64,000 nt of DNA from Marinobacterium arenosum (lineage in GTDB: Bacteria > Pseudomonadota > Gammaproteobacteria > Pseudomonadales > Balneatricaceae). Where the stretch lies: assembly GCF_019795155.1 (NCBI RefSeq), contig NZ_JAILYN010000002.1, forward strand, positions 124,001-188,000, in the 5' to 3' direction. Every line of letters begins with the position of its first letter. Position 1 is the first letter of the stretch. The position numbers were made by a program, and so were the translations under genes. Shown here one piece after another: positions 18,016 through 28,539 of this stretch. Below the pieces are notes generated by a model. It was given only the letters and a program-made list of their open reading frames with translations. It had not been told where the DNA came from and ran no database searches.

Positions 18016-18705
18016 TTAGTTAGAATCCGCGTAACGGGTCGGATCCGGCAGACCGGCATCGGCAAAACCCTGCGCGCGCAGACGACAGCTGTCGCAATGC
18101 CCACAGGCCCGCCCCTGGTCGTCCGCCTGATAGCAGGAGACCGTCAACGCATAGTCGACCCCAAGCTCGGTGCCACGCTGGATAATCTGCGCCTTGGTCA
18201 GATCGATCAGCGGGGTTTCAATCCGGATTCGCTGACCTTCAATACCCATCTTGGTGGCCAGGTTGGCCATGGATTCGAAGGCCTGGATAAACGCCGGCCG
18301 GCAATCCGGGTAACCGGAGTAGTCGACCGCATTAACACCGATAAAGATCGCCTCGGCCTCCAGCACCTCGGCCCACCCCAGCGCCAACGACAGGAACACC
18401 GTATTGCGGGCCGGCACATAGGTGATCGGAACGCCTTCCTCTTCCCCCTCCGGCACATCGATACTGTGATCGGTCAACGCCGAGCCGCCAAAGTCTTCCA
18501 GATGCAGCCGGATCACCCGGTGCTCGACAACCTGCTGCTGCGTGGCAATCGCACGCGCGGCATTGAGCTCGGTCAGCGAGCGCTGCCCGTAGTCGAAGCT
18601 CAACACATAACATTGATAACCCCGGTCTTTGGCATCGGCCAGGGCGGTGGCGGAATCAAGCCCGCCCGAAAGCAGCACCACTGCCTTAGGTGCGGTTTCG
18701 CTCAT
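18016..18705 (-). CDS. queC: 7-cyano-7-deazaguanine synthase QueC
   Basis: ATP-dependent enzyme that turns carboxy-deazaguanine into preQ0 on the way to queuosine in tRNA. The 229 residues carry the ATP-pyrophosphatase loop [12 protein letters not shown], the purine-site segment [11 protein letters not shown], and the C-terminal zinc-binding cysteines in [13 protein letters not shown]. It follows cpoB by 20 bp and is probably cotranscribed with it. queE, which commonly stands between cpoB and queC in related bacteria, is missing here. Confidence 0.96.
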   Translation of the reverse strand: MSETAPKAVVLLSGGLDSATALADAKDRGYQCYVLSFDYGQRSLTELNAARAIATQQQVVEHRVIRLHLEDFGGSALTDHSIDVPEGEEEGVPITYVPARNTVFLSLALGWAEVLEAEAIFIGVNAVDYSGYPDCRPAFIQAFESMANLATKMGIEGQRIRIETPLIDLTKAQIIQRGTELGVDYALTVSCYQADDQGRACGHCDSCRLRAQGFADAGLPDPTRYADSN

Positions 18706-18725
18706 CGATAGCTCCAGAGAGTCGC

Positions 18726-19571
18726 TTACTGATTTTTAAGTTCGCGCGCCAGACGGGCGGCAGATGAATCGGCGTAGCGGCTCAGCACCAGATCAAGGTA
18801 TTGATCGGACTTCGCCTTGTCGCCCAACTCAGCATAGACCTTGCCGAGTTTGTAGGCCGCATCGGCAGCCTTGCTGTGATCGGCATGCTGGGCAACAACC
18901 ACCGAGAAGGAATCCCGGGCCAGCTCCAGCTTCTGCTGTGCCAGATAGATCTCACCCAGCCAATAGTGCGCATTGGCGAGTCGCTCGCTCTGCGGATAGT
19001 TCCGCACGAACGCCTTGAAGGCCCCGATGGCCGGATCATAAGCCCGCTGGCGCACCAGCGTGAAGGCGTCCTGATAGGCCTGCAGGTCGTTGCCATCGAT
19101 ATTGGCCACAGAACCATTTACAGCAGCCGGTTGTCTCGGCCCGGCATCGGCTGGAGCCTTCGCTGCAGGCGCAACCGTCGGAGCCGCACCGCCCACCGAA
19201 GAGGACGGGGCGGCAGAGCGCATTAGAAAACTGATTCGCCGATCCAGATCACGGTAGCGATCCAGCTGCTCGGTTTCCATCCGTTTCAACTTATGCGACT
19301 GGGCTTCCAACTGGCCGCGCAACAGACGAACCTCGTCTTGCAACTGCTGCACCAACAGTAACAGCTCGGTACTCTGACTAAGACCGCCGGCAGCCTGGCC
19401 CTGACCACCATTAGAGGCGGATTGAATGGTCAGCTCCGGTACCGAACCCCGGTTGGCCACGCCGTTCGACTGGCCACCATTGAGCTCGATTACCTGAACC
19501 TCATCGGCAAAAACGCCGGCGCTTACCAGAAGCGCCAGCGTTGCCAGTGTATGACGGGATACTGGAAACAT
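18726..19571 (-). CDS. cpoB: Cell-division coordinator CpoB (TolA-binding, YbgF)
   Basis: Periplasmic protein that links PBP1B with the Tol machinery to coordinate wall synthesis and outer-membrane constriction. The 281-residue precursor has a signal peptide (cleavage after VFADE-like sequence near residue 23), a trimerising coiled coil (about 65-110, [18 protein letters not shown]), a flexible Ala/Pro linker, and three TPR repeats from about 165 on ([23 protein letters not shown]..). It starts 3 bp after the pal stop codon, the standard tol-pal order. Confidence 0.95.
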   Translation of the reverse strand: MFPVSRHTLATLALLVSAGVFADEVQVIELNGGQSNGVANRGSVPELTIQSASNGGQGQAAGGLSQSTELLLLVQQLQDEVRLLRGQLEAQSHKLKRMETEQLDRYRDLDRRISFLMRSAAPSSSVGGAAPTVAPAAKAPADAGPRQPAAVNGSVANIDGNDLQAYQDAFTLVRQRAYDPAIGAFKAFVRNYPQSERLANAHYWLGEIYLAQQKLELARDSFSVVVAQHADHSKAADAAYKLGKVYAELGDKAKSDQYLDLVLSRYADSSAARLARELKNQ

Positions 19572-19574
19572 CGA

Positions 19575-20105
19575 TTAACGGCTTACGTATTTCAGCTCCA
19601 CGCGACGGTTCTGAGACCAGGAACCGCGGTCGTGACCGAGCACCGCCGGCTTCTCTTCACCGTAGCTGATCACTTCCAGCTGGTCAGCATTCACGTTGTT
19701 GACCTGCAGGAAGCGGGAGATCGCCTTGGCACGACGCTCACCCAGCGCCATGTTGTATTCACGAGTACCACGCTCATCGGCGTGACCTTCCAGACGGATG
19801 CTGGCACCCGGGTTAAGCGCCAGGTATTTGGCATGCGCTTCCAGATCGGCAAAACCTTCCGCCTTGACTACGGACTTATCGAAGTCGAAGTAGAAGACAG
19901 TACGCAGGTTAGCCACATCCTGCATGGAGCCGCCGGAAACACCTGCACCAGTGCCTACGCCCTGAGCAGACGCAGCGCCTGTACCGGCACCTGCCGCCGC
20001 CGCATCTGCACCGGAATCGGAAGTCGTGCCGGTTGTACTACAACCTGCCGCCCATACTACAGTCAATGCCAGTGCCGCAGCCTTGGTCAGATTGGTAGCT
20101 CGCAT
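19575..20105 (-). CDS. pal: Peptidoglycan-associated lipoprotein Pal
   Basis: Outer-membrane lipoprotein that binds diaminopimelate in peptidoglycan and TolB/TolA. The 176-residue precursor has the lipobox WAAGC near residue 19-23, an Ala/Gly-rich linker and an OmpA-like domain (VFYFDFDKSVVKAEG, LEGHADERGTREYNMALGERRAKA). The ATG at 20105 has AGGAG about 12 nt upstream and matches homolog starts; an ATG 17 codons earlier would destroy the signal peptide. Confidence 0.95.
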   Translation of the reverse strand: MRATNLTKAAALALTVVWAAGCSTTGTTSDSGADAAAAGAGTGAASAQGVGTGAGVSGGSMQDVANLRTVFYFDFDKSVVKAEGFADLEAHAKYLALNPGASIRLEGHADERGTREYNMALGERRAKAISRFLQVNNVNADQLEVISYGEEKPAVLGHDRGSWSQNRRVELKYVSR

Positions 20106-20211
20106 CGATTTGATCACTCCTGTCAGTATTCTTTGTAAGCAACGCAGCCGCTCCATGCGGCTGCATTCGCACTCTCAATCGAATTGGTCATAAATTAAAG
20201 GCTGTTGCCGC

Positions 20212-21516
20212 TTATTGCAAGTAAGGCGACCAGGCCGGCTCGCGGACATCCCCTTTCGCCGCCGGCAGGCGGAACTTCACACTACCGTCAAGGCTGACAC
20301 CGCCGAGCAGACCGCGCACCCCCTCCTGGGTCGCATAGAGGATCATACTGCCGTTCGGCGCAATGGTCGGCGACTCATCCAGCCCGGTCTCGGTCAACAC
20401 ATCCAGCCGACCGGTCTTCAGATCCTGCACGGCTATATGGAAAGAACCACCGGTCTGATGCACCATGGCCAGGAAGCGGCCATCCTGGGTCATCCGCGCC
20501 CGGGCGTTGTACGCCCCTTCAAACGTCAGCCGGCTGATCTCGCGGCTCGCCAGGTGAACCCGGTAGATCTGCGGCAATCCACCCCGATCCGACGTAAAGA
20601 TCAGCGACTGGCCATCCGGCGTCCATGACGGCTCGGTATCGATACCGTAATGATGGGTCACCCGGGTCAGCTGACGACGTACCAGATCCAGAATATAGAT
20701 CTCCGGATTACCATCCTTGGATAGCACCAACGCCAGCTTCTGACCATCCGGCGACCAGGCCGGCGCCCCATTCAAGCCACGGAACGATTGCACCTTCTGC
20801 CGTTTACCGCTCGCCAGATCCTGCACATAGATCGCCGGACGGCTGGTTTCGAATGACACATAGGCCAGCTTCTTACCGTCCAGCGACCAGGCCGGCGACA
20901 TGATCGGCTCGCGCGATTCCAGAATAGTACGCGGGCGCGCACCATCGGAATCAGCCAGCTGCAGACGATAGCGATACTGCTGATCGGCCATCTTCTCCGC
21001 TGTCACGTAAACAATGCGCGTCGAAAAAGCACCGCGCAGGCCGGTCAGCTTCTGGTAAATCATATCGGCAACATAGTGGCCAATATCGCGCAGATTAGCT
21101 GAACCTGCGCTGACCTGTTCTGCCAGTAAACGCTGCTCTTTAAGCACATCGTACAGTTCGAACTCGACGCGCAGCTGACCATTACCCTGAGGCGCAATCC
21201 GACCGATCACCAGGAAGTCGGTGTTGCTGACCCGCCAATCACGAAAATAGACCTGATCAGCCCGACTCGGGAAACCGAGCATATTGTCACGCGACAACAG
21301 CTTGAACAGGCCGGTACGCGCCAGATCGTTGTGAACGATCTGCGCCACATCCTCCGGCAACGCCTGGCTACCACTCCAGGCAAAGGGTACAACCGCCACC
21401 GGCGTCGGCTCATCCACCCCCTGGGTGATCTCAATGGTCAACTCGGCCTGAGCGGGGGCAGCCGCAATAAACCACAATGCCAGCACTGCCCACCATATTC
21501 TGATTTTCCCTACCAC
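20212..21516 (-). CDS. tolB: Tol-Pal system protein TolB
   Basis: Periplasmic beta-propeller protein that links inner-membrane TolA to outer-membrane Pal. The 434-residue precursor has a signal peptide (about 1-24, ending APAQA), an N-terminal alpha/beta domain, and a six-bladed propeller with repeated [25 protein letters not shown] and [13 protein letters not shown] motifs. It starts with GTG at 21516, overlapping the tolA stop; GGAGG lies 7 nt upstream. Confidence 0.96.
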   Translation of the reverse strand: MVGKIRIWWAVLALWFIAAAPAQAELTIEITQGVDEPTPVAVVPFAWSGSQALPEDVAQIVHNDLARTGLFKLLSRDNMLGFPSRADQVYFRDWRVSNTDFLVIGRIAPQGNGQLRVEFELYDVLKEQRLLAEQVSAGSANLRDIGHYVADMIYQKLTGLRGAFSTRIVYVTAEKMADQQYRYRLQLADSDGARPRTILESREPIMSPAWSLDGKKLAYVSFETSRPAIYVQDLASGKRQKVQSFRGLNGAPAWSPDGQKLALVLSKDGNPEIYILDLVRRQLTRVTHHYGIDTEPSWTPDGQSLIFTSDRGGLPQIYRVHLASREISRLTFEGAYNARARMTQDGRFLAMVHQTGGSFHIAVQDLKTGRLDVLTETGLDESPTIAPNGSMILYATQEGVRGLLGGVSLDGSVKFRLPAAKGDVREPAWSPYLQ

Positions 21517-22478
21517 CTCAGATCCTCCGGTCGGAATTTCAACGTAAATGAACGGTAGTACCGATCAAAAGCGATCGGATCCAACTTCTGCAATTCTGGG
21601 AAACGCTCCGCCCTGAGCACCGCCTGCACCGCACTGCGGTCGAAATGACTGTCGCCACTGGAACGCTCGACAAAGGCGTCAACCACCTCACCGGTCGGTA
21701 ACAACTGCACCCGCACCGCGACCTCCATGCCGTTCTTGGCACCGCTCTTGATCCGCCAGTTACGAGTGATCAGGTCACGAATATAGCCCTCATAGCTGGC
21801 CGCCGCCCGGGCCCGCGCTTCGGCAGCCGCCTCCTGGGCCGCCGCCTCGGCCAACGCCTGCTCGCGGCGCTGCTGCGCCGCTTTCAACCTTTCGGCCTCG
21901 GCCTGCCGGCGCGCCTCTTGCTGACGCTTTTTCTCTTCAGCCGCTTTTTTACGGGCCAGTTCCTGCTGCCGCTTAGTTTCTGCCGCCGCCTTCTCTTCCG
22001 CCGCTTTCTTGCGCGCCAATTCTTGCTGGCGCTTCTTCTCGGCAGCCTTTTCAGCCGCCTGCTTGCGCTTCTGCTCCTCCGCCTTCTTGCGGGCGATCTC
22101 CTGCTGGCGCTTCTGCTCAGCCTTCTGCTTCGCCTCAGCCTGGCGCTTGGCTTCATCCGCCTTACGCTGCTTCTCCGCCAACGCCTGCTTGCGCTGCTGT
22201 TCCTTTCGCTTACGCTCGGCTTCCGCCTGGCGTTTCGCCTCGGCCTTTTTGCGGGCGTCCGCTTGCTGGCGCGCCTCGTCCGCCTTACGCTCCGTCTCCT
22301 TGGCGGCATTGATCGCCGTCAGATCGACGATCTGTGCCTGCACATGACGCGGCGTACGGGTATGCTCCGGCGTACTTTGAAACCAGGTCTGCATCATCAG
22401 CGCGAATACCGCCGCATGCAGCCCCACCGCCAGCAGCGTCGGGACGATATAACTTGATGAATGGCTCGAAAAACGCAC
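21510..22478 (-). CDS. tolA: Tol-Pal system protein TolA
   Basis: Inner-membrane protein spanning the periplasm and transmitting proton-motive force from TolQR to TolB-Pal. The 322 residues show a single N-terminal membrane helix (about 10-30), a long Lys/Ala/Glu/Gln-rich helical domain (about 55-225) built of imperfect [16 protein letters not shown]-type repeats, and a C-terminal globular domain (about 230-322, [22 protein letters not shown]). It overlaps tolB by 7 nt and starts 8 bp after tolR. Confidence 0.94.
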   Translation of the reverse strand: MRFSSHSSSYIVPTLLAVGLHAAVFALMMQTWFQSTPEHTRTPRHVQAQIVDLTAINAAKETERKADEARQQADARKKAEAKRQAEAERKRKEQQRKQALAEKQRKADEAKRQAEAKQKAEQKRQQEIARKKAEEQKRKQAAEKAAEKKRQQELARKKAAEEKAAAETKRQQELARKKAAEEKKRQQEARRQAEAERLKAAQQRREQALAEAAAQEAAAEARARAAASYEGYIRDLITRNWRIKSGAKNGMEVAVRVQLLPTGEVVDAFVERSSGDSHFDRSAVQAVLRAERFPELQKLDPIAFDRYYRSFTLKFRPEDLRW

Positions 22479-22486
22479 CCGACCGC

Positions 22487-22903
22487 CTACTCTGTTACCA
22501 GCCCGACACTGGGTGCGCCGGCGGACTGCAAGGTCACCATCAGCTGCACCACGGTGTTGTAATCCACGCTTTTATCACCCTTCACCAGCAACATCTTGCC
22601 GGGATTGGCCGCCAGGATCTTCTGCACCCGGGCACCGATCGCGTCCTGCGCCACCGGCTGTTGCGGGTCGCCGCCCACGTCGATGTAATAATGCCCGTCC
22701 CGGTCGACGGTAATGATTACCGGCTCGTTGTCCTTGCTGTCGACCGGATCGGCCGCCGCCTTCGGCAGCTCGACATTGACCCCCTGGGTCAGCATCGGCG
22801 CCGTCACCATAAAGATCACCAGCAGCACCATCATCACATCGATGTAGGGCACCACGTTGATCTCGGAATTGAATTTACGCGTTTTGCGTTTACGCCTGAT
22901 CAT
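22487..22903 (-). CDS. tolR: Tol-Pal system protein TolR
   Basis: Inner-membrane component of the TolQR proton channel that energises TolA. The 138 residues comprise a short cytoplasmic start, one membrane helix (about 18-38) with the essential Asp in VPYIDVMMVLLVIFMV, and a periplasmic ExbD/TolR domain. It lies 14 bp after tolQ. Confidence 0.96.
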   Translation of the reverse strand: MIRRKRKTRKFNSEINVVPYIDVMMVLLVIFMVTAPMLTQGVNVELPKAAADPVDSKDNEPVIITVDRDGHYYIDVGGDPQQPVAQDAIGARVQKILAANPGKMLLVKGDKSVDYNTVVQLMVTLQSAGAPSVGLVTE

Positions 22904-22917
22904 CGCGACACCCGCTC

Positions 22918-23601
22918 TCAGCCGCCGCCGTGCACGCGGCGGTGCAGGATGGAGGAGAACTCATCGGCGAAGGTCTCGTAACTGGACAGCAACCCCTCAA
23001 CCTTGGCGGAGTAACGGTTGTAGGCAATGACCGCCGGAATAGCAGCGAACAGGCCGATGGCGGTGGCCACCAACGCCTCAGAGATACCGGGCGCCACAGA
23101 GGCCAGTGTCGCCTGGTGCACATTGGCCAGACCACGGAAGGAGTTCATGATCCCCCAGACGGTACCGAACAGACCGATGTAGGGGCTGGTCGAACCGACT
23201 GTCGCCAGGAACGCCAGGTGCTGCTCCAGTTTCTCCTCTTCGCGCGCCAACGCGACCCGCATGCTGCGCTGCACGCCATCCATTACCGCGTCCGGATCGA
23301 CACCGGACTGCTGGTTCAGACGGGTAAACTCCTTGATACCGGCACGGAAGATATTTTCCGCACCGCTGGCCGGATTCGGATTCTGGTTAACATCGCGGAA
23401 CAACTGCCCCAGATCGACACCGGACCAGAATCGCTCTTCAAACCCCACCAACGCCTGTCGGGCCTTGCGCAACATCGTATGGCGCTGGAAGATCATCACC
23501 CAGGACATCAGCGACGCCAGCAACAGGATCAGCATTACCAGTTGCACTACCACGCTGGCGTTGACCACCAGACTCCAGATCGACATCTTTTCGACCACCA
23601 C
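22918..23601 (-). CDS. tolQ: Tol-Pal system protein TolQ
   Basis: Polytopic subunit of the TolQR motor (MotA/TolQ/ExbB family). The 227 residues have three membrane helices (about 13-35, 135-158, 168-190) with VGSTSPYIGLFGTVWGIMNSF and SEALVATAIGLFAAIPAVIAYN as signatures. The start is uncertain: GTG at 23601 or the next GTG give workable spacing from AGGAG, while the ATG at 23586 is 18 nt away. Homologs carry a similar N-terminal extension, so I keep 23601. No ybgC precedes it, unlike the common cluster. Confidence 0.95.
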   Translation of the reverse strand: MVVEKMSIWSLVVNASVVVQLVMLILLLASLMSWVMIFQRHTMLRKARQALVGFEERFWSGVDLGQLFRDVNQNPNPASGAENIFRAGIKEFTRLNQQSGVDPDAVMDGVQRSMRVALAREEEKLEQHLAFLATVGSTSPYIGLFGTVWGIMNSFRGLANVHQATLASVAPGISEALVATAIGLFAAIPAVIAYNRYSAKVEGLLSSYETFADEFSSILHRRVHGGG

Positions 23602-24121
23602 AGTCTCCTATCGCACCGCGGGACTAGCGCCCGCAGTCGCTCTCATACAGTGTTCAATAACGCTATCGCCGCAACCGACGGGTGCAGGACGCAGGGTATT
23701 CGCCGGCATTATCCGCACAAGCACCCCGGACCCAAGCTGAACAGCACCGGATTGCGCCGGCAATTCGATGGCTAAGTTGATAAAAAGTTCAGCGCTTGCA
23801 GCCTCCCGCCAATCGCGGGAGCCGCCAATGGATCACCTGGTAAGCAGGCGCAAAGCCGCATTCCGCCGCGGTTTCAGCTCCGGCAAACGGAAGAGCCAAC
23901 AATAGCAGTCACACTGATTTATACAACCCGAACACCGGGAAATTTACGCGGCTGCGCAACAGTGGCGGCACAGAGAAGACAACCGCTTTACCGGCAGCTG
24001 AAGAGGAACGACACACCGGGCAACCGCCCGGCGCGAACGAGACGGGCGCCACTCATCAAAGCAGGAGCAGCGACCAGGATAAGTAAACAGCAGCCCCACC
24101 TTAAAGCAGGGCAAACAGCGT
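23602..24121. other. 520-bp gap upstream of tolQ without a gene
   Basis: ybgC is expected in this position in many relatives, but no frame of useful length or similarity is seen. The stretch presumably holds the promoter and leader of the tol operon on the minus strand. Candidate hairpins include CTCCCGCCAATCGCGGGAG near 23805-23825. No promoter is strong enough to name. Confidence 0.5.
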
Positions 24122-24493
24122 TTATGAGCGCTCTTTACGTGCTTGGCAGCTAACACAAAGGGTGGCCACCGGATTGGCACGCAGGCGATTCAGCTCGATA
24201 TCCTCACCGCAGTTTTCGCAGAACCCAAAGTCGCCGGTCTCTATAAGATAGAGCGCATGACGGCAACTGCGAATCTCTTCGACATGGCGGGCAAGATGGG
24301 CGATATTGAGCTGGGCAACAGTTTCGGCAACTGCCTCATCGGCCTGATCCCCAGGGCCGTCAATCAACTCCAGGCTGCGCTCATGACCCGCATCGGCCAG
24401 TTCCTGCAATACTTCCTGTCGCAACTGTTCGAGCAGAGCCCGGATCTCTCCCTTGAACTCGAGTACCTGCGAGGCGGTTAGGCTCCCAGACAT
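24122..24493 (-). CDS. TraR/DksA-family zinc-finger protein
   Basis: A 123-residue protein with a long helical N-terminal part (about 1-85) and a C-terminal four-cysteine zinc finger, CENC..CVSC (FGFCENCGEDIELNRLRANPVATLCVSCQ), as in DksA, which reaches into the RNA polymerase secondary channel. The coiled-coil tip carries DQADEAVAE, resembling the DxxDxA tip of DksA-type proteins. It sits between ruvB and tolQ, an unusual place for such a gene. It is a paralogue-type DksA-like regulator; the target promoters are unknown. Confidence 0.85.
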   Translation of the reverse strand: MSGSLTASQVLEFKGEIRALLEQLRQEVLQELADAGHERSLELIDGPGDQADEAVAETVAQLNIAHLARHVEEIRSCRHALYLIETGDFGFCENCGEDIELNRLRANPVATLCVSCQARKERS

Positions 24494-24605
24494 ATTGCAC
24501 CTTCTTATTTTATTGGCTGACGATGGGATCTTAAGCCAGCCGAACCAGTCTCTTGTTGATCGAAATCACTGGCGCAACAGAAGATGCGGAATCCGAACGG
24601 AGGGA

Positions 24606-25616
24606 CTAACCCTCAGACGGCGGACTAATACCAAAATGACGGTAGGCATGATCGGTGACCACCCGGCCTCGCGGTGTACGCATCAGGTAGCCCTGCTGGA
24701 TCAGATAGGGCTCCAGCACGTCCTCGATGGTATCACGCTCCTCGCTGATCGCCGCCGCCAGGCTGTCGACCCCGACCGGCCCGCCGCCGAACTTCTCGAT
24801 CATCGCCAACAGCATGCGACGGTCCATGTGATCGAAGCCGCGCTGGTCGACATTGAGCATATTCAGCGCCCGGTCGGCCAGCTCGGCGGTAATCTCGCCA
24901 TCGCCCTTCACCTCGGCATAATCCCGGGCCCGGCGCAGCAGCCGGTTGGCAATACGCGGCGTGCCGCGCGAACGGCGCGCCACTTCCAGCGCGCCGTCAT
25001 CAGCGATGCGGGTACCGGACAGCGTCGCCGAACGGGACACGATGCTGGCCAGGTCCTCGACACTGTAGAACTCCAGCCGCTGCACGATCCCGAACCGGTC
25101 ACGCAACGGCGACGTCAGCAGCCCCGCCCGGGTGGTCGCCCCCACCAGCGTAAACGGCGGCAGGTCCAGCTTGATCGAGCGCGCCGCCGGCCCCTCGCCG
25201 ATCATGATATCGAGCTGATAATCCTCCATCGCCGGATAGAGCACCTCCTCGACATTCGGGCTCAAACGGTGAATCTCGTCGATAAAGAGCACATCGCCGG
25301 CCTCCAGGTTGGTCAGCAGCGCCGCCAGGTCGCCGGCCTTCTCCAGCACCGGCCCGGAGGTGGTCTTGATATCCGAGCCCATCTCGTTGGCGATGATATG
25401 CGCCAGGGTGGTCTTACCCAGCCCCGGCGGACCGAAGATCAGGGTATGGTCCAGCGCCTCGCCACGCCCCTTGGCGGCATGAATGAAGATCTCCATCTGC
25501 TCGCTCACCGTGGGCTGACCGACATAGTCTGTCAGCATTTTCGGCCGGATCGCCCGATCCTGCGCTTCTTCGACCGGATTACCGACCGGCGAGATAAAAC
25601 GATCCGCTTCGATCAT
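24606..25616 (-). CDS. ruvB: Holliday junction branch migration helicase RuvB
   Basis: Hexameric AAA+ motor that drives branch migration on RuvA-bound Holliday junctions. The 336 residues contain Walker [12 protein letters not shown], Walker B LFIDEIHR, sensor [20 protein letters not shown] and a C-terminal winged-helix DNA-binding domain ([17 protein letters not shown]). It follows ruvA by 59 bp. Confidence 0.97.
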   Translation of the reverse strand: MIEADRFISPVGNPVEEAQDRAIRPKMLTDYVGQPTVSEQMEIFIHAAKGRGEALDHTLIFGPPGLGKTTLAHIIANEMGSDIKTTSGPVLEKAGDLAALLTNLEAGDVLFIDEIHRLSPNVEEVLYPAMEDYQLDIMIGEGPAARSIKLDLPPFTLVGATTRAGLLTSPLRDRFGIVQRLEFYSVEDLASIVSRSATLSGTRIADDGALEVARRSRGTPRIANRLLRRARDYAEVKGDGEITAELADRALNMLNVDQRGFDHMDRRMLLAMIEKFGGGPVGVDSLAAAISEERDTIEDVLEPYLIQQGYLMRTPRGRVVTDHAYRHFGISPPSEG

Positions 25617-25675
25617 CTACTGAACCTTCAACCTATTTTCCAATATCCAACAACAACGGCCGCGCAACGAATGCC

Positions 25676-26305
25676 TTAGCCGACCATCGACTTCAGCGCG
25701 TGACGGATCAGCGCCTCACTGCTGGCACTGTCACCCAGCGCCTTTTCGGCGCCGCTGATCGCCTTGCTGGCCTGTACCGGCTTATAACCCAGAGCCACCA
25801 ACGCACTTTCCGCTTCGGCAACCGCCTGGTCGTTAGCCGCCTGCTCCAGCGCCATCGGCATCTCACCCGCCAGGCTGAAGTCTGCCGGGCCGGCCAGCAC
25901 CATATCCTTGACCTTGTCTTTCATCTCGACAATCAGCCGCTCGGCGGTCTTCTTACCAACCCCCGGCACCTTGACCAGCGCGCCGCTGTCGCCATCATGC
26001 ACGCAGCGGATAAAGGACGGCGTATCGATACCGGACAAGATCGCCAGCGCCATCTTCGGCCCAACCCCGTTCACCTTGATCAGCGCCCGGAACAGCGAGC
26101 GCTCCTCGACATCGACAAAGCCATACAGCAACTGGGCATCCTCGCGCACCACGAAATGGGTATGCAAAGTAACCTGCGTGCCCACGGCCGGCAATTTGTA
26201 GAAGGTGTTCATCGAGGCCTCCACCTCGTAGCCCACACCATTCACATCCAGCAACAGTTGCGGCGGACGCTTGTCAGCCAACTCCCCTCTCAATCGCCCT
26301 ATCAC
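25676..26305 (-). CDS. ruvA: Holliday junction-binding protein RuvA
   Basis: Tetramer that binds four-way junctions and recruits RuvB. The 209 residues have the OB-fold start [12 protein letters not shown], paired helix-hairpin-helix motifs ([34 protein letters not shown]) and the C-terminal RuvB-contact domain ([16 protein letters not shown]). It starts with GTG overlapping the stop of the upstream TRIC-family gene (GTGA), implying translational coupling. Confidence 0.97.
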   Translation of the reverse strand: MIGRLRGELADKRPPQLLLDVNGVGYEVEASMNTFYKLPAVGTQVTLHTHFVVREDAQLLYGFVDVEERSLFRALIKVNGVGPKMALAILSGIDTPSFIRCVHDGDSGALVKVPGVGKKTAERLIVEMKDKVKDMVLAGPADFSLAGEMPMALEQAANDQAVAEAESALVALGYKPVQASKAISGAEKALGDSASSEALIRHALKSMVG

Positions 26306-26973
26306 GGCTTATCTGTCTCCTGTTTCTTAACTTCACGCGGTTCCAGCCGGTGACCAGCCATAACGAATTCCGGCAGGCAAAGATCACCGAACATCGCCGC
26401 CAACCGCACCAGGAAGATGATCGCCATCGCCACCAGGGCCAGCAACTGATCATCGATGGTGCCGTCGAACACCACGTAGAACAGCGCTCCCAGCAGCGCA
26501 CAGGTGGCATAAAGCTCGCCATCGCGCTGCAGGATCAGCGGTATCTGGCCGGTGATGATATCGCGGATCATACCGCCGGCGCAGCCGGTTACCATCGCCA
26601 TGATCACTACGATCACCGGCGGCAACTCCATCGCCAGCGCTTTCTGCGCCCCCAGAATGGCGAACAGCGCCAACCCCATCGCATCCAGCACCAGCAATGC
26701 CCGGCGCGGATAGTTCCAGTAGCGACACAGGATAAAAACCGACACCGCCGCAACGATCGCCATCCACAGGTAGGAGGTATTGGCGATCCAGCTGACCGGA
26801 TGGGAATCCAGCACGATATCGCGCAACGTGCCGCCACCCAATGCGGTAACGATCGCCAGCACCACCACCCCGAGAATATCGAGCCGCTTACCCTGCGCCG
26901 CCAGCGCCCCGGAACTGGCGAACACCACTACCCCGACCAGCTCGGCCAGATAGATGAACTCCTGATATTGCAT
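26302..26973 (-). CDS. TRIC/UPF0126-family membrane protein
   Basis: Inner-membrane protein of about seven helices and 223 residues. It shows the two internal repeats typical of the family, each with a glycine-rich bend followed by Arg-Asp: [12 protein letters not shown] and [12 protein letters not shown]. Members have been linked to trimeric cation-channel structure or small-molecule (glycine) transport; the substrate here is unknown. The ATG at 26973 follows GGGAGG closely. The gene is lodged between ruvC and ruvA and overlaps ruvA by 4 nt, so the ruv genes and this transporter are probably one transcript. Confidence 0.85.
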   Translation of the reverse strand: MQYQEFIYLAELVGVVVFASSGALAAQGKRLDILGVVVLAIVTALGGGTLRDIVLDSHPVSWIANTSYLWMAIVAAVSVFILCRYWNYPRRALLVLDAMGLALFAILGAQKALAMELPPVIVVIMAMVTGCAGGMIRDIITGQIPLILQRDGELYATCALLGALFYVVFDGTIDDQLLALVAMAIIFLVRLAAMFGDLCLPEFVMAGHRLEPREVKKQETDKP

Positions 26974-27072
26974 ATCGCCTCCCGACCGATGACCTGGACA
27001 CCTGAACAAACAACCGATGGAACGGCTTTTTAAAAATTCAAACCAATCAGTTGAAGCCAGCCCACCCGCAGC

Positions 27073-27588
27073 TTAGCGCCAGCGGCGGTTACGGGTCGAA
27101 CTGGCGCCAGCCACCTTGACCAGCCCCAGCCGGGTATGAGCATGACAGAGCGCAATGGCCAGCGCATCGGCGGCATCCGCCTGCGGCAGCCCCGGCAATT
27201 TGAGGATGCTGGACACCATATGCTGTACCTGCACCTTGTCGGCGGACCCCTTGCCCACCACCGACAGCTTGACCTTGCGGGCGGCGTATTCGTAAACCGG
27301 CAGGTCGTGGTTGGCACCACAGACGATCGCCACCCCGCGCGCCTGACCCAGCTTCAACGCCGAATCGGCGTTACGCGCCATGAACACCTGCTCGATCGCC
27401 ATCTCTTGCGGACAGTAGCGCTCGATCAGCTCGTTGACGCCGGCATACACCTGCTTGAGCCGCTCCGGCAGCGCCTCGCCCCGGATGCGGATACAACCGC
27501 TGGCGACATATTCGCTTTTGGCACCGACGCTGTTTATCACGCCGAACCCGGTGATCCGCGACCCCGGATCGATCCCCAGTATCAACAT
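27073..27588 (-). CDS. ruvC: Holliday junction endonuclease RuvC
   Basis: Dimeric resolvase that cuts Holliday junctions symmetrically. The 171 residues show the RNase H-like catalytic acids in [26 protein letters not shown] and [15 protein letters not shown]. It lies 95 bp after yebC and ahead of the TRIC-family gene, keeping the frequent yebC-ruvC-ruvA-ruvB order apart from the insertion. Confidence 0.97.
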   Translation of the reverse strand: MLILGIDPGSRITGFGVINSVGAKSEYVASGCIRIRGEALPERLKQVYAGVNELIERYCPQEMAIEQVFMARNADSALKLGQARGVAIVCGANHDLPVYEYAARKVKLSVVGKGSADKVQVQHMVSSILKLPGLPQADAADALAIALCHAHTRLGLVKVAGASSTRNRRWR

Positions 27589-27635
27589 ATATATTTGCTC
27601 ATCCCGCGCACATCCACGACCCGCTTACAGAAACG

Positions 27636-27663
27636 AAAAAGCCGAGACATCGTCCCGGCTTTA
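27636..27663 (-). terminator. Terminator or attenuator between yebC and ruvC
   Basis: On the minus strand GCCGGGAC / GTCTCGGC (27652-27659 and 27641-27648) forms an 8-bp stem with one mismatch-type pair and a 3-nt loop, followed by TTTTTCG. It lies just downstream of yebC and would reduce read-through into ruvC. Confidence 0.75.
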
Positions 27664-27683
27664 TAAGCGCAGCGTACGGAAGA

Positions 27684-28424
27684 TCACTCCTCCATCGCTT
27701 CCTCAGGAATCTCGGCGTTGTGGTAGACCTCCTGAGAATCATCCAGGTCTTCCAGCACGTCGATCAGCTTCAGCACCTTGCGGCCGGCATCGACATCCAG
27801 CTCCACCGAGGTGGATGGAATCATCGCCACTTCGGCGAGCACCGGCTCCAGACCAGCAGCAACCAAGCCCTGTTTGACGTCCATGAACTCCGCCGGCGTG
27901 GTGAACACGTCGATCGAGCCGTCGTCATTGGTGACCACATCCTCGGCGCCCACCTCCAGCGCCACCTCCATGATGGCGTCTTCATCGGCGCCCTCTTCGA
28001 AAGTGATCTGGCCTTTCTTGTCGAACAGGTAGGCAACCGAACCGCTGGTTCCCAGGTTACCGTTGTGCTTGTTGAACGCGGCGCGAACCTGAGAGACGGT
28101 ACGGTTGACGTTGTCGGTCATGCACTCGACCAGGATCGCCACGCCGTTCGGACCATAGCCCTCGTAGGTCAGCTCATCGTAGTTCTCACCCTCGCCGCCA
28201 CCGGCACCACGGGCGATCGCCTTCTCGATGGTGTCCTTCTTCATATTGGCGCCCAGCGCCTTGTCCACCGCCGCACGCAGACGCGGGTTATCGTCCGGAT
28301 TGCCGCCGCCCTCTTTGGCCGCTACAACCAGCTCCCGGATCAACTTGGTGAAGATCTTGCCGCGCTTGGCGTCCTGGGCCGCCTTACGGTGTTTAATGTT
28401 GGCCCATTTGGAATGACCTGCCAT
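27684..28424 (-). CDS. yebC: YebC/PmpR/TACO1-family protein
   Basis: Cytosolic protein of a family reported both as transcriptional regulators and, more recently, as factors easing ribosome stalling on proline-rich stretches. The 246 residues match the family from the start [28 protein letters not shown]. Other family segments are [21 protein letters not shown] and [19 protein letters not shown]. It lies between aspS and ruvC, a standard position. Confidence 0.95.
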   Translation of the reverse strand: MAGHSKWANIKHRKAAQDAKRGKIFTKLIRELVVAAKEGGGNPDDNPRLRAAVDKALGANMKKDTIEKAIARGAGGGEGENYDELTYEGYGPNGVAILVECMTDNVNRTVSQVRAAFNKHNGNLGTSGSVAYLFDKKGQITFEEGADEDAIMEVALEVGAEDVVTNDDGSIDVFTTPAEFMDVKQGLVAAGLEPVLAEVAMIPSTSVELDVDAGRKVLKLIDVLEDLDDSQEVYHNAEIPEEAMEE

Positions 28425-28539
28425 ATTACCACCTCGGTCTTGCTGCGACCGCCATCAGCGGCCGCACGGTCTTACGTTTACTCGCCTGTTTGCAACTGAT
28501 CCGCCTACGGGCTGGGCCCGCAGACGGCAGACAACCCGA

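Noticed and set aside
24453-25679. Plus-strand frame of 408 codons opposite ruvB
   Set aside because: It is antisense to ruvB, has Arg/His/Gln-rich nonsense composition and matches no family.
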